From: Gemmobacter serpentinus
GTDB taxonomy: Bacteria > Pseudomonadota > Alphaproteobacteria > Rhodobacterales > Rhodobacteraceae
Direction: 5' to 3'
Length of the DNA: 39,423 nucleotides
Assembly (NCBI RefSeq): GCF_008973825.1
Contig: NZ_WCHR01000015.1
Location: forward strand, 1-39,423
The translations under genes were made by a program, and so were the position numbers. Below the pieces are notes generated by a model. The model saw nothing but the letters and a program-made list of their open reading frames with translations, did no database searches and was not told the origin of the DNA. Below, one piece after another: positions 1 to 8,363 of the stretch; within the stretch, counting starts at the first letter, position 1; each line of letters begins with the position of its first letter.

Positions 1-46
1 CCCAGCCCTTGACCCAAGCCTGAACCCCGGAACATAACCCTCAGGT

Positions 47-90
47 GGGTCAGTTCTCGACGGAAAACCCGGGTCAGTTCTGCGTGGAAA
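47..90. repeat. tandem IS21-type terminal repeats (IS end remnant)
   Basis: Two imperfect direct copies of a 20-base unit lie at 47-66 and 71-90, both starting GGGTCAGTTC and ending GGAAA, with a 24-base period. They are followed by AATCAACA. Closely spaced repeats of this GGGTCAGTTC type are typical of the ends of IS21-family (istA/istB) elements. No transposase reading frame lies inside the window on this side, so only an end is seen. The element body, if present, lies to the left. Family assignment is from memory of the motif. Confidence 0.55.
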
Positions 91-96
91 TCAACA

Positions 97-489
97 GACT
101 TCGTTCAAGATCGGCCGTACTGTGGCTTCGTTGGGGATCGGCATGCTCGGGCCTCGATTGTTTTGTGGGAGGATAGCCAAGGCCGTTTACAAATACAACA
201 GCAAAATATTCACCAGAAAATTCCGCGGGCGGTCCAACGGATCGGATGAACCGCTGATCTGCGCATATCACAATCGTTCAAGTTGGTGCGGAAGGCTCGG
301 CAGTGGCCCTTTCAGGTGCACAATTGTGCCCATCGCCATGCCGGACAGGCATGACAGCACCTGCCATCATCGCCCAGCAGCGAATCCCTGCCGCTTGTTG
401 ACACCGTGAATCCATAAACCGGGCCGGGCGATGCTTCGCGGTCGAGGCGTCTGGCGCTTGCCTCGTGGGGGCTTTGTCCGGCCCGGATT
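97..489. other. intergenic region, no gene recognised
   Basis: This stretch lies between the IS-type repeats and the end of the o-spanin gene. Short open frames exist on both strands, but none has a convincing start, codon bias or recognisable protein. GC is lower than in the phage genes around 180-270. An inverted repeat (CCGGGCCGG near 419-427 and CCGGCCCGG near 478-486) brackets about 50 bases downstream of the lysis genes on the minus strand. It lacks a T-tract and is not a clear terminator. Confidence 0.5.
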
Positions 490-735
490 CTAACGGCATG
501 CCCGCGCCTGGTCGCGAAGAACGGCATAGTCGCTCAGCATCCGGACGATGACCGCGCCTTCCGGCAGTGCCTCGACCTCGTCAGCAGCCCGCGCTTGATT
601 CCCGGAGGAGTATTCGACCACGGGTGGGCAGGGTGCGCGGGTCTCAGAACCTGCCGTCGCGCAACCGGTCAGCCAGAGCGTCACGATCAGCAGGGCGACG
701 GGCGGCAGCGTCGAGCATTTGGCGGTGGATGGCAT
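490..735 (-). CDS. outer-membrane spanin lipoprotein (o-spanin, Rz1-like)
   Basis: Small predicted lipoprotein of 81 residues. A short charged N-terminus is followed by a hydrophobic segment (VALLIVTLWL) and a lipobox ending LTGC, which would place the mature protein on the outer membrane. The rest is polar and ends in Arg-rich sequence. The start was chosen at 735 because a GAGAAAG ribosome-binding site lies 5 bases upstream; ATGs at 753 and 792 would add residues before the signal. The gene begins inside the preceding i-spanin gene in another frame and shares about 90 bp with it, the classic Rz/Rz1 overlap. The expected role is fusion of inner and outer membranes at the last step of lysis. 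Family inferred from architecture and position, not from strong sequence similarity. Confidence 0.7.
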   Translation of the reverse strand: MPSTAKCSTLPPVALLIVTLWLTGCATAGSETRAPCPPVVEYSSGNQARAADEVEALPEGAVIVRMLSDYAVLRDQARACR

Positions 736-889
736 CGTTTCTTTCTCGGGCATCAAGCCGTTCGGCAGCGCGCCCGGCGCGTTCACCGGCACGGCGCAGG
801 TTCAGAAGGAACAGCATGATCGCTGCGGCGGCGAGGATGAGGCCCAGCGCTCTTCGCGCCGGGCCATGGGTCAGAAGCCAGCCGATCAC
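644..889 (-). CDS. inner-membrane spanin (i-spanin, Rz-like)
   Basis: Protein of 81 residues with an N-terminal membrane helix (about residues 14-31) followed by a highly charged alpha-helical stretch (Arg/Glu/Asp-rich, about 32-80), the expected layout of an Rz-type i-spanin. The GTG start at 889 overlaps the TGA stop of the endolysin in a GTGA arrangement, so translation is probably coupled. The o-spanin lipoprotein starts inside this gene in a different frame. It is short for an Rz protein, so the periplasmic domain would be compact. A longer in-frame extension upstream exists, but it runs through the endolysin gene and is not needed. Function inferred from topology and the partner gene. 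Confidence 0.65.
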   Translation of the reverse strand: MIGWLLTHGPARRALGLILAAAAIMLFLLNLRRAGERAGRAAERLDARERNDAIHRQMLDAAARRPADRDALADRLRDGRF

Positions 890-1560
890 CGCTGGCCCCG
901 TTTCCAGTCGTCGAGCCGGGCGTGGATGGTGACGGCGATGCCGATAAGCGCGATGGCGATCAGCACCCAACGCAGGGTGTCGAGGTAGGGCACCAGCGGC
1001 TGGATGGTGGATTGGGCTTCCGCGAGGACGCCCCTCACAGCCTCCACCCCGGCTGCGCCAACGGTGGCCGCGCCAGCCGCGCCGCCACCGCGCAGGGTAC
1101 GGCTTTCCGAAAGCACCTCGCGCGCAGGCGGCATTTCCGCGGCGAAGGGCACCGGCCGCACGGGGAAGGGATCGCCCCAGGACCGGGCAGGACCAAGGTC
1201 GATGTGCATGAAGCCGGAGCGGGGATAGTATCCGAACCCCAGGAATCCGACCGCCCGTGCCGCCGCCTCGAAGGCCACCGGATCATGGTTTGCCATGGCG
1301 ATGTCGAAGGCCTTGCCCTGCATATGCTTCGAGGTCGGGGCGCCACCGACAGCACGGTTGTGTTCCGGACTGCGATAGGCGGAGCGGATGATGAGAGGCT
1401 TGCCGAGGCGGTCGCGCAGGGCCTGCAGCTTGTCCATGGCTTCCGTGTTGATCTTGATCGCGCCGGTGCCGCGGCAGGCGATCTCGGCGGCCGAGAAGTT
1501 CGGCCAACGCCATGCAGTCGCGGGCAAGTCGCGCCAGTGGGGGTAGGTCAGGGTGGGCAT
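886..1560 (-). CDS. endolysin, peptidase M15 family (D-Ala-D-Ala carboxypeptidase-like)
   Basis: Zinc peptidase of 224 residues that probably cleaves peptidoglycan cross-links at lysis. The M15 zinc ligands are visible: SKHxxGKAFD with His79 and Asp86, and HID with His119. SAYRSPEHN (about 60-68) matches the M15A family. After the catalytic domain comes an Ala/Gly-rich linker (about 158-175) and a C-terminal membrane helix (about 198-213) followed by a basic tail, so the enzyme may be membrane-tethered. There is no N-terminal signal peptide. The ATG at 1560 is preceded by GGAGG 7 bases upstream; an in-frame extension to 1785 has no similarity. The start lies just past a terminator hairpin, and the stop overlaps the i-spanin start. 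Confidence 0.85.
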   Translation of the reverse strand: MPTLTYPHWRDLPATAWRWPNFSAAEIACRGTGAIKINTEAMDKLQALRDRLGKPLIIRSAYRSPEHNRAVGGAPTSKHMQGKAFDIAMANHDPVAFEAAARAVGFLGFGYYPRSGFMHIDLGPARSWGDPFPVRPVPFAAEMPPAREVLSESRTLRGGGAAGAATVGAAGVEAVRGVLAEAQSTIQPLVPYLDTLRWVLIAIALIGIAVTIHARLDDWKRGQR

Positions 1561-1576
1561 CGTGGATCCTCCAGAT

Positions 1577-1601
1577 GAAAAAACCCGCCTTGAGGGCGGG
1601 T
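1577..1601 (-). terminator. rho-independent terminator / attenuator before the endolysin
   Basis: On the minus strand an ACCCGCC stem arm, a short CTCAA loop and the complementary GGCGGGT arm are followed directly by TTTTTT. This is a textbook intrinsic terminator. It lies after the small membrane protein gene (stop at 1631) and only a few bases before the ribosome-binding site of the endolysin, which has no other obvious promoter. It could act as an attenuator that limits lysis-gene transcription until read-through. Confidence 0.75.
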
Positions 1602-1630
1602 GGGTTGTCAGTTGGCAAGGGTCAGGAAAG

Positions 1631-1942
1631 TCAGTCGGATCGGCCGCGCTGGAAGGCGTCGAACAGCATGTCGCGCATCGAGCGGATGTCCGTCTCGATC
1701 CGGTCGAGGCGGTCGCCGTCGGCCTTACGGTCCTCGCTACGCTGGCGGTCAATCCGGTCCCGGTCGGCGATGAGTTCCCGGTCAAGGCGGTCCAGCAGGG
1801 CCTCGTTGGTGAAGGCCTTGCGCGTGATCGCCGCGATCAGGGCCATGGTGCCGCCGATCAGGGCGGTCAGCGCGGCGGTGATCCCGTGGTCCCGAAAGGC
1901 CCGCGCGACCTCCCCGGCGAGAGTGGTCTGGTTATCCATCAT
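1631..1942 (-). CDS. small membrane protein with coiled coil, candidate holin
   Basis: Protein of 103 residues with one clear membrane segment near the N-terminus (about residues 21-40, ITAALTALIGGTMALIAAI) followed by a long charged helix rich in Asp, Arg and Glu with heptad-like spacing (about 44-95). The ATG at 1942 has GGAAAGGA upstream. The gene sits directly before the endolysin and spanins, where holins are usually found, so a holin or pinholin-like role is the best guess. No named family was recognised. The single membrane helix and long cytoplasmic coiled coil would also fit a lysis regulator. A strong terminator follows it. Confidence 0.55.
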   Translation of the reverse strand: MMDNQTTLAGEVARAFRDHGITAALTALIGGTMALIAAITRKAFTNEALLDRLDRELIADRDRIDRQRSEDRKADGDRLDRIETDIRSMRDMLFDAFQRGRSD

Positions 1943-1971
1943 GGTCCTTTCCGGCCACGGGGCGTGGCGCT

Positions 1972-3897
1972 TCAGTAATCCGTCTCGACGTAGACGCCCG
2001 AGCAGTCGTAGGCGACGGCCGCGGCGGTGCTGCCGTTGTTGAGGTAGTTGCGCGGGCTCAGGAGCTGGGTCGCCGAGGGCATGTCGGTGGTGATCGTGGC
2101 CTCCGCCACCGCGCCCGAGACTTCCTCGACCATGCGGATCCCGACCGTGCTGTCGTTCGGGGCCGCAGCGATGTAGAGCGTCAGGACATTCGTCGTGCTG
2201 GCCACGGGGAAGCCCGCGCCGAGGTCGATCAGCGTCGGCGCGCCAGCGCCGTCATTGTGCACGATCTGCCAGTTGGCATGGGTGCCACGCTCGAACCCGA
2301 TGCCCAGCGCGTTGACCACGGCCAACAGCGTCAGGCTGGTTGACAGCGCCGCGACCGATCCGATCAGGCCGAAGAAGCCCATGCCGGTCGCCTGCAATGT
2401 AACCATCGACAGCCGGTTCACATAGGTGAAGCCGCCCAGACCATCTGCATTGCCGCGCCAGCAGACCCATCCCGCCGAGCGCTCTTCGGCCGCCGCCCCG
2501 GCCGTGGCCGCGGAGGTCATCCGCCAGCGGCGCATGGAGGTGGAGAGGTTGGTCGTGGCCAGCGTCGGCGTCGCCGCAGTGCCGACGGCGGTGCGCGGCA
2601 TGCCGTTGGTGTTGATCGTGGTGCTGGTCGAGGGCGCCCAGGTCGCGATCCGGTTCACCCCGAAATGCGGCTGGAGCGGGAAGTGGCGGCCCGAGGGGCG
2701 CTCGACATCGAGCCATCCCATCCCCGCGCGGTCGCGGGCATAGAGCGCGAGTTTGCCTGCGGGCGGCGGCGAGGGGACGGCATCATGGGCGGGCAGGACG
2801 ACCGGTTCGGCCAGTTCGACGCGACCGTTGGTGCGGTCGACCTTGAATGCGTCGAAGAAGGCAGACCCATCCGGGCTGACCTTGAAGCTGAAATCGTCAT
2901 TCCCGAGCAACCCGATCAGCGCGCGGGCCGAGAAGCCGGTCTTGAAGGCAAAGGCCGCGTCACTCCCGGCCGTAGCCTTGTTGACCGTCGCCTCGATGCC
3001 CGCGCCTGCGTTGTTCAACAGCACGGCCGGGGTGTTCACCGACATCCGGTTGAAACTGTCGGCCGTCGCCCCGCCGAGGCCAAGAAGCTGCGCCGTCAGG
3101 TTCGCCTGGGGCATGCCGACCTGCGTGACGGCGTTGGCGAAGGTGACGGTGGGCGTGTTCACCACCGTTGTGCCGCCCGCCCCGGCCGTGGCCGAGCCGA
3201 TGTTGACGACCGTGGTCGATCCGGAAGCGCCGCCAGTCCCGAGGTTCACCGTCTTGGTGATGCCGGTGGTCGTCGCACCAGTGCCCATCCCATAGGTGGC
3301 CGTCGCCGTCGCCGTGCCGATCGAGGCGCTGGCGGCCGAAACAGTGACGGTTCCAGACGCCGTGAGCGTCCCAGAGAAGGACTTGTTGCCGGTGAAGGTC
3401 TGGGTGCCTGCAAGGATCGCCAGTTCGGACGAGGTGTTCGGCAGGGTGAAGCTGCGCGTGGTGCCGGTGCTGATCCCCGCCAGCGAGAAGGTGGCCTTCT
3501 TTGTCGGGTCCGCATCGTTCACCAGGCTGAAGACCGCGTCCGAGACGTCGCGCGGCTCGCCCACGACCTCCCAGACGCTGCCGCTCCAGACGAGGAACAG
3601 GCCCTCGGCTGCGACCCAGACCAGCCAGCCGGTGCGCGGCACCAGCCGGATCCACGCGCCGTCAACCCAGAAGGCCACGTTCAAGTCCCACCCAGCCCAA
3701 AGGCCGGTGGCGCCCGAGGCCACAAGATGCCGGTTCCCATCGGCGGGGCTGGCGGGCGGGGCCGTCCGCGTGCGGTCGAGAACGGAGAGCTGAACCATGG
3801 CGTCGAGCAGGCGCAGCGCCTCGTTGTGGGTGACATGCTTCTGCGCCTGCGCCGCCACGAGGTAGGGCAGGCCCAGATGGGTCGTTGTATCGGACAT
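1972..3897 (-). CDS. tail fibre protein with N-terminal DUF2793 domain
   Basis: Long structural protein of 641 residues. The first ~110 residues are a DUF2793 domain (LGLPYLVAAQAQKHVTHNEAL near the start, then tryptophan-rich strands), typical of Rhodobacterales phage and prophage tail fibres. Residues about 135-300 are Thr/Gly/Ala-rich and repetitive, as in beta-structured fibre shafts. The C-terminal third looks like a receptor-binding domain. The start at 3897 follows the stop of the megatron gene by 12 bases. An in-frame extension further upstream lies wholly inside the megatron gene and is rejected. Expected role: host recognition at the tail tip. Confidence 0.8.
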   Translation of the reverse strand: MSDTTTHLGLPYLVAAQAQKHVTHNEALRLLDAMVQLSVLDRTRTAPPASPADGNRHLVASGATGLWAGWDLNVAFWVDGAWIRLVPRTGWLVWVAAEGLFLVWSGSVWEVVGEPRDVSDAVFSLVNDADPTKKATFSLAGISTGTTRSFTLPNTSSELAILAGTQTFTGNKSFSGTLTASGTVTVSAASASIGTATATATYGMGTGATTTGITKTVNLGTGGASGSTTVVNIGSATAGAGGTTVVNTPTVTFANAVTQVGMPQANLTAQLLGLGGATADSFNRMSVNTPAVLLNNAGAGIEATVNKATAGSDAAFAFKTGFSARALIGLLGNDDFSFKVSPDGSAFFDAFKVDRTNGRVELAEPVVLPAHDAVPSPPPAGKLALYARDRAGMGWLDVERPSGRHFPLQPHFGVNRIATWAPSTSTTINTNGMPRTAVGTAATPTLATTNLSTSMRRWRMTSAATAGAAAEERSAGWVCWRGNADGLGGFTYVNRLSMVTLQATGMGFFGLIGSVAALSTSLTLLAVVNALGIGFERGTHANWQIVHNDGAGAPTLIDLGAGFPVASTTNVLTLYIAAAPNDSTVGIRMVEEVSGAVAEATITTDMPSATQLLSPRNYLNNGSTAAAVAYDCSGVYVETDY

Positions 3898-3908
3898 GGA
3901 AAATCCCG

Positions 3909-6900
3909 TCAGAACTCGAGGGTCACGGTCGCAGGTGTGCCGCGGCCGAGGCGGTTCGAGAGTTGGAAGATGCGGATCGCCAGCGCCTGGCCGGGGCCGA
4001 GCGGCGCGCCCCAGTCGGCGGTCTGCTGGGCGGTAGTGTAGAGGACGGACGTCGTGCTGCTGGACAGCATGCGTTTGATGATGGCCCCGTCGAGGATCTG
4101 GACGTCGTAGTATTCCTGGTCCTCGGCCAGCGGCACCTCGACCTGTTCCCAGGCATCCGCGACTAGCGCCCGCGATCGCCGCGACCAGCGGATCGTCAGA
4201 TCGCCCGGGCTGCGGGCCGTCCGCCATGGCTGTTCGACATGCACCGGCGCAAAGGGAACAAGCCCCCGGCCGGTCGGGGTGAAGCCCAGCGCGGCATAGC
4301 TTGCGTCACTGACCGCTCGCGCAGCCGGGCCGACCCGCCAGTTCCAAGGTAGACCGAGATCGGCCTCGGCGATGGGCAGCGAGGCCAGTGTGGCATCCAG
4401 CACGACGACCCGCGCCCCGGCCGGGGTCGGGTTGCCCATCGCGTGCTCTGTCCCGCGCTGGCCGCGTAACAGCCGGGTCAGGCGATAGCGGCTGGGGGCG
4501 ATCAGTTCTGCTTGGCCAGCCTGAACGATCTCCCACACCCCTGCTGCGCACTCGACCGCTAGCGCATTCGTTCCACCGAACAGCGCGACGTCCGTCACGC
4601 TTTCCAGCGTGCCAGACAGCAGATCGACGACCAGCGCGTTGCCGAGATCGAAGCGGGAGGTTGGCCCCGGAAAGAAGTCGAAGGTCAGTGTCCCGATCCG
4701 CGCGCGACTGCCGAATGTGGTCAGAAGGTTGAAACCATCGCTCGATGCACTGCGGAACACCGCGATCTCGCCCGGCCAAGGGCTGGCATGGGCGGCGATC
4801 AGGGGGCGATGCGCGGGCTGATCCTCGGAAATCTGCGGCAGGTCCAGCATCACCACCTCGGGCGTGCCAAAGACGACGGGGCTGGCGAGCGACGCGGGCC
4901 GCGGATCGCCGGGCGGCAGGTCGTAGGCGGCGCGGTCCTGCCGGACTGCCTCGATCCCGCGCGCCTCGGCATCGGCGACCGAGACGAGGCGGAACTCGAC
5001 CTCGCGACCGTCATGCGCGAGCCGGATCACGTCGGCCGGATCGAGGGCCAGCCGCGAGGGCGGCAGGCGAAAGGTGGCGCTTTCCCGGCCGATCCAGGCT
5101 TCCATCAGCGCGCGGCGGCAGCGGCGTTCCGCCTCCTCGGGCGGGATCGCAATCGGGAAGCTTTCCGAGGCGATGCGGGTGGTGTCGACGGTGATGCGCC
5201 GTGCCTCGACAAGCGCCGCGTCGTAATCCTCGTCGGCGCGTGCGACCTGCCACTTCAGTGCCTGCGGCAGTTCCGTCTCCTGGCCACGGGTCAGCTCAAA
5301 AGCCTCGCCCTCACGACTGGCCACCAGATCGTCGATGGACAGCGTGGCGAGCGATGCCCGCCCGCGCATGACGAAGCGGATCACGCCCTCGGTCTCGATG
5401 GCATCGAAGCCGAAATGCCGGGCCAGCGTGGAAATCGACGCGCGCGGGCTTTCCAGCGCCCCGATCACATAGCCTTCGACGGCGCCCCAGAGGCCAGATA
5501 CGTCGATCAGGCTTTCCGCCAACCCAGCGCGCAGGCAGAGATGGCGCACAAGCGCGGCGAGCGACACCGCGCCCAGCCGCCCTGTCAGCCAGTGACCAAG
5601 CCGCCAGTTCGGCCCGTCTGTCCAGATGCCTGTCAGTTCGGGGAAGAACGGATAGGGCCGCGCGTCCCAGGTCCAGGCTGCGCATTCGGGGACATGGACC
5701 ATCCGACCGCCGTAGATTGCCGACACGGGATTGTTGGCAGGGGTGCCCCACCACAGGTAGCTCGCCTCGAGATAGGCGCGCTGGATCGCATCATCGCGCC
5801 AGCCCCGCGAAAAGTAGGGCGTGAAGCTCTCCGACGACTTCGGATCGAAGAAAACGTTCGGCTGGTTCGTCCCCCGGTCGATGGCGGGGCACCCCAGTTC
5901 GGTGAACCAGATCGGCTTCGACTGCGGCACCCATGCGGTGGCCAAGCCGCTCTCCACCCCGCCCGGTCGGTTGAAATGGGCATTCGACCACCAGGCCCGC
6001 AGATCCTTGTAACGGAAGACCCAAGGCTTGCCTGCGGCACCATCGGTGATGGGCGTCCGGATCTGTGCCGACCGGTCTGCGGCACTGGCGTATAACCAGT
6101 CGAAGCCTTCACCACCCGCGATATTGGCCTGCAGGTAACCCCGATCATGGATCGTAGGCCAGCCTTGAAGGGCGTCTGCATGGTCGAACCCGTCGCGCCA
6201 GTCTGACGCCGGCATGTAGTTATCGATGCCGATGAAGTCGATGTTGGCATCCGACCAGAGCGGGTCGAGGTGGAAGAAAACGTCCTCTGTTCCATCGCCC
6301 GGCTGGTGGCCGAAATACTCCGACCAGTCCGAAGCGTATCCGATCTTGGTGCCCGCCCCGAGGATCGCCTTCACGTCAGCCGCCAGCGCCTTGAAGGCCG
6401 TTACGGCCGGATAGGCACTGGCGCTGGACCGGATCGTCGTCAGGCCGCGCATCTCGGTGCCGATCAGGAATGCATCGACACCGCCCGCCACGGCACAGAG
6501 ATGGGCGTAGTGCAGGATCATCCGGCGCAGGCCCCAATCGCCGGAAGGGCCGGTCCAGCTGACACTGTCGCCCGCCACCGCGAACTGCGACGGTGTGGCC
6601 GCTCCGAAAAAGCTGGAGACCTGCGTTGCGGCGGCGGCGGTCTTGTCCGCGGTCCCGGCATAACCTGCTGCCGGGGAGCAGGTGATCCGGCCGCGCCAGG
6701 GAAATGACGGCTGCCCCGGCATGGCGGCGTTGTTCGAATAGGGGTTCGGCAGGGTGTTGCCGGGCGGCACATCCATCAGCAGGAAGGGATAGAAGGTGAC
6801 GCGCAGCCCGCGAGCCTTCATCTCGCGGATCGCCTGCACCACGGCGAAGTCGGCAGGCGTGCCGCCATAGACCGGCCGGTCCTCGGCGTCACGGCTAACC

Positions 6901-7907
6901 AGATGAGCGGCGGCCCGTGCCACGCCGTTGACCGTCCAGACCTTGGGGCTGGTGACCTTTGTCGCCACCTCGACGCCGGGCTTGATCGTACAGTTGCCCG
7001 CGCGCAGATCATTGCCGAACCAGGCGACGACAAGGCTGACGCTCTCGACGGCAGGGGCCATGGCCAGGAGCCGGTCCAGCGCCACGACGATGTCGGCCTC
7101 ATCCGGCAGCGCGTTGAGGTTCTCGGCCGAGGTTGTGCCGCCGGTGGTCTGGCCGAAGACCGTGGTGGATGCGCCCACGGTCTTGCGGACAGCCTCGGTC
7201 GCATAGGTGAACTCGCCCGAGGCGGGGATCATGGTGACGGCCTTGACCAGCCCCTCGGCCGTGTCGGGATCCGCAAGTGGCCGAAAGACCTCGAAGGACA
7301 GCTGCGGCAGGCGGTTGCCATAAGTGGAAAGCGCCAGTTCCTCGAAGACGACGTAGGCGGTGCCGCGATAGGCCGGGGTATTGGCCGCGCACATCTTCGT
7401 GGCAATGAATGGGTCAGCCGTCTGGGTCTCGTCGCCGGGATACCAGCGCCAGGTGATGCCGGTCATGTCGAGCGGCTTGCCGTCAGCCCAGATGCGCCCG
7501 ATGCCGGTGATCGGGCCTTCACACAATGCGACTGCGAAGGACGCATAGTAGAGGTATTCGGTGGTCTGGACCCTCCCGCCGCCACCGCCCTTGCCACCAC
7601 CCTGCGTCGTGGTCTTGGTCTCCTCGCGGAAATCGGTGGCCCAGATGATGTTGCCGCCGATGCGCATGCGGCCGTAGAGGCGCGCGATGATTGCCCCTTC
7701 TGTGGCCGAGGTGATCCGCAAGCTGTCGAGGCGCTGACCCTCGATCTTCTGCGCGGGCGCCAGCGAGGACACGATCCAGCTGTCCACCACCGACCCAATG
7801 GTGGAGCCGATGAAGCCACCGATGGCGGCGCCAGAGAAGCCGAGGATCGCGCCGCCAAAGGCCCCGCCGATGGCGGAACCGACGGCGCCGAGGACGAGCG
7901 TGGCCAT
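3909..7907 (-). CDS. baseplate/tip 'megatron' with GTA TIM-barrel and phage-tail domains (RcGTA g15-like)
   Basis: Largest gene of the window, 1332 residues. The N-terminus is a Gly/Ala-rich hydrophobic segment (about 1-45), which in megatron proteins is linked to membrane penetration. Residues about 450-720 carry the GTA TIM-barrel-like domain (DWSEYFGHQ, IDFIGIDNYMP and WFTELGCPAIDRG), a glycosidase-like fold. Residues about 790-950 fit the phage-tail_3 domain and the C-terminus is beta-rich. The Rhodobacter gene transfer agent has the same protein after its NlpC/P60 gene, as here. It should form the tail tip that contacts the cell and may act on surface glycans. Catalytic activity of the barrel is not shown. 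Confidence 0.9.
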   Translation of the reverse strand: MATLVLGAVGSAIGGAFGGAILGFSGAAIGGFIGSTIGSVVDSWIVSSLAPAQKIEGQRLDSLRITSATEGAIIARLYGRMRIGGNIIWATDFREETKTTTQGGGKGGGGGRVQTTEYLYYASFAVALCEGPITGIGRIWADGKPLDMTGITWRWYPGDETQTADPFIATKMCAANTPAYRGTAYVVFEELALSTYGNRLPQLSFEVFRPLADPDTAEGLVKAVTMIPASGEFTYATEAVRKTVGASTTVFGQTTGGTTSAENLNALPDEADIVVALDRLLAMAPAVESVSLVVAWFGNDLRAGNCTIKPGVEVATKVTSPKVWTVNGVARAAAHLVSRDAEDRPVYGGTPADFAVVQAIREMKARGLRVTFYPFLLMDVPPGNTLPNPYSNNAAMPGQPSFPWRGRITCSPAAGYAGTADKTAAAATQVSSFFGAATPSQFAVAGDSVSWTGPSGDWGLRRMILHYAHLCAVAGGVDAFLIGTEMRGLTTIRSSASAYPAVTAFKALAADVKAILGAGTKIGYASDWSEYFGHQPGDGTEDVFFHLDPLWSDANIDFIGIDNYMPASDWRDGFDHADALQGWPTIHDRGYLQANIAGGEGFDWLYASAADRSAQIRTPITDGAAGKPWVFRYKDLRAWWSNAHFNRPGGVESGLATAWVPQSKPIWFTELGCPAIDRGTNQPNVFFDPKSSESFTPYFSRGWRDDAIQRAYLEASYLWWGTPANNPVSAIYGGRMVHVPECAAWTWDARPYPFFPELTGIWTDGPNWRLGHWLTGRLGAVSLAALVRHLCLRAGLAESLIDVSGLWGAVEGYVIGALESPRASISTLARHFGFDAIETEGVIRFVMRGRASLATLSIDDLVASREGEAFELTRGQETELPQALKWQVARADEDYDAALVEARRITVDTTRIASESFPIAIPPEEAERRCRRALMEAWIGRESATFRLPPSRLALDPADVIRLAHDGREVEFRLVSVADAEARGIEAVRQDRAAYDLPPGDPRPASLASPVVFGTPEVVMLDLPQISEDQPAHRPLIAAHASPWPGEIAVFRSASSDGFNLLTTFGSRARIGTLTFDFFPGPTSRFDLGNALVVDLLSGTLESVTDVALFGGTNALAVECAAGVWEIVQAGQAELIAPSRYRLTRLLRGQRGTEHAMGNPTPAGARVVVLDATLASLPIAEADLGLPWNWRVGPAARAVSDASYAALGFTPTGRGLVPFAPVHVEQPWRTARSPGDLTIRWSRRSRALVADAWEQVEVPLAEDQEYYDVQILDGAIIKRMLSSSTTSVLYTTAQQTADWGAPLGPGQALAIRIFQLSNRLGRGTPATVTLEF

Positions 7908-7916
7908 GGGAGACTC

Positions 7917-8363
7917 TCAGCGTGCGGGGAACAGGAAAGCGAAGGCGATGCTGCGTCGCCAAGTGGGTGTCAGCGCTTCCTCGATCACGCCGAGGCGTTC
8001 GTAGGCGTGGAGGAAGGTGTCGGGCCCGGTGAGGATGCCCACATGCTTGGCGATGGCGCGGGGCATCATCCGGAACAGGATCATCGCGCCGGGTGGGGCG
8101 TCGGCCGGTGCGATCTCGGGCATCATCGCCCGCGCCCCATCGGCCAGCACCTCGCGCGGCCCGGTCTCGCCCCAATCCCGGCTATAGGGCGGGATCGGAA
8201 ATGGCTCCGGCCCTACCACCTCGCGCCAGACGCCCCGCGCAAGGCCGAGGCAGTCGCAGCCGATCCCGCGCAAACTGGCCTGGTCGTGGTACGGCGTGCC
8301 GAGCCACGACCGCGCGACGGCGATGACGCGAGCCGGATCGGCCGTCAGGGCTGTCGCGGTCAC
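7917..8363 (-). CDS. NlpC/P60 family tail-tip peptidase (RcGTA g14-like)
   Basis: Cysteine peptidase of 148 residues that would cut peptidoglycan stem peptides during DNA injection. The NlpC/P60 signature is clear: WLGTPYH near residue 20, GCDCLGLARGVWRE with the nucleophile Cys38, and a second block AKHVGI with His107. GTG at 8363 overlaps the TGA of the DUF2163 gene (GTGA). The megatron gene starts 10 bases past its stop. The order DUF2460, DUF2163, NlpC/P60, megatron is the same as RcGTA g12-g15. Length and context fit a tail-tip assembly or entry peptidase rather than the lysis enzyme, which is encoded separately at 886-1560. Confidence 0.9.
   Translation of the reverse strand: MTATALTADPARVIAVARSWLGTPYHDQASLRGIGCDCLGLARGVWREVVGPEPFPIPPYSRDWGETGPREVLADGARAMMPEIAPADAPPGAMILFRMMPRAIAKHVGILTGPDTFLHAYERLGVIEEALTPTWRRSIAFAFLFPAR

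Noticed and set aside
419-487. Inverted repeat CCGGGCCGG / CCGGCCCGG as a terminator after the lysis genes
   Set aside because: Arms are about 50 bases apart and no T-tract follows, so it does not look like an intrinsic terminator.
2665-4041. Plus-strand open frame of 458 codons antisense to the tail fibre
   Set aside because: Composition is that of an antisense shadow (Arg/Gly/Asp-rich), with no motif and no ribosome-binding site.
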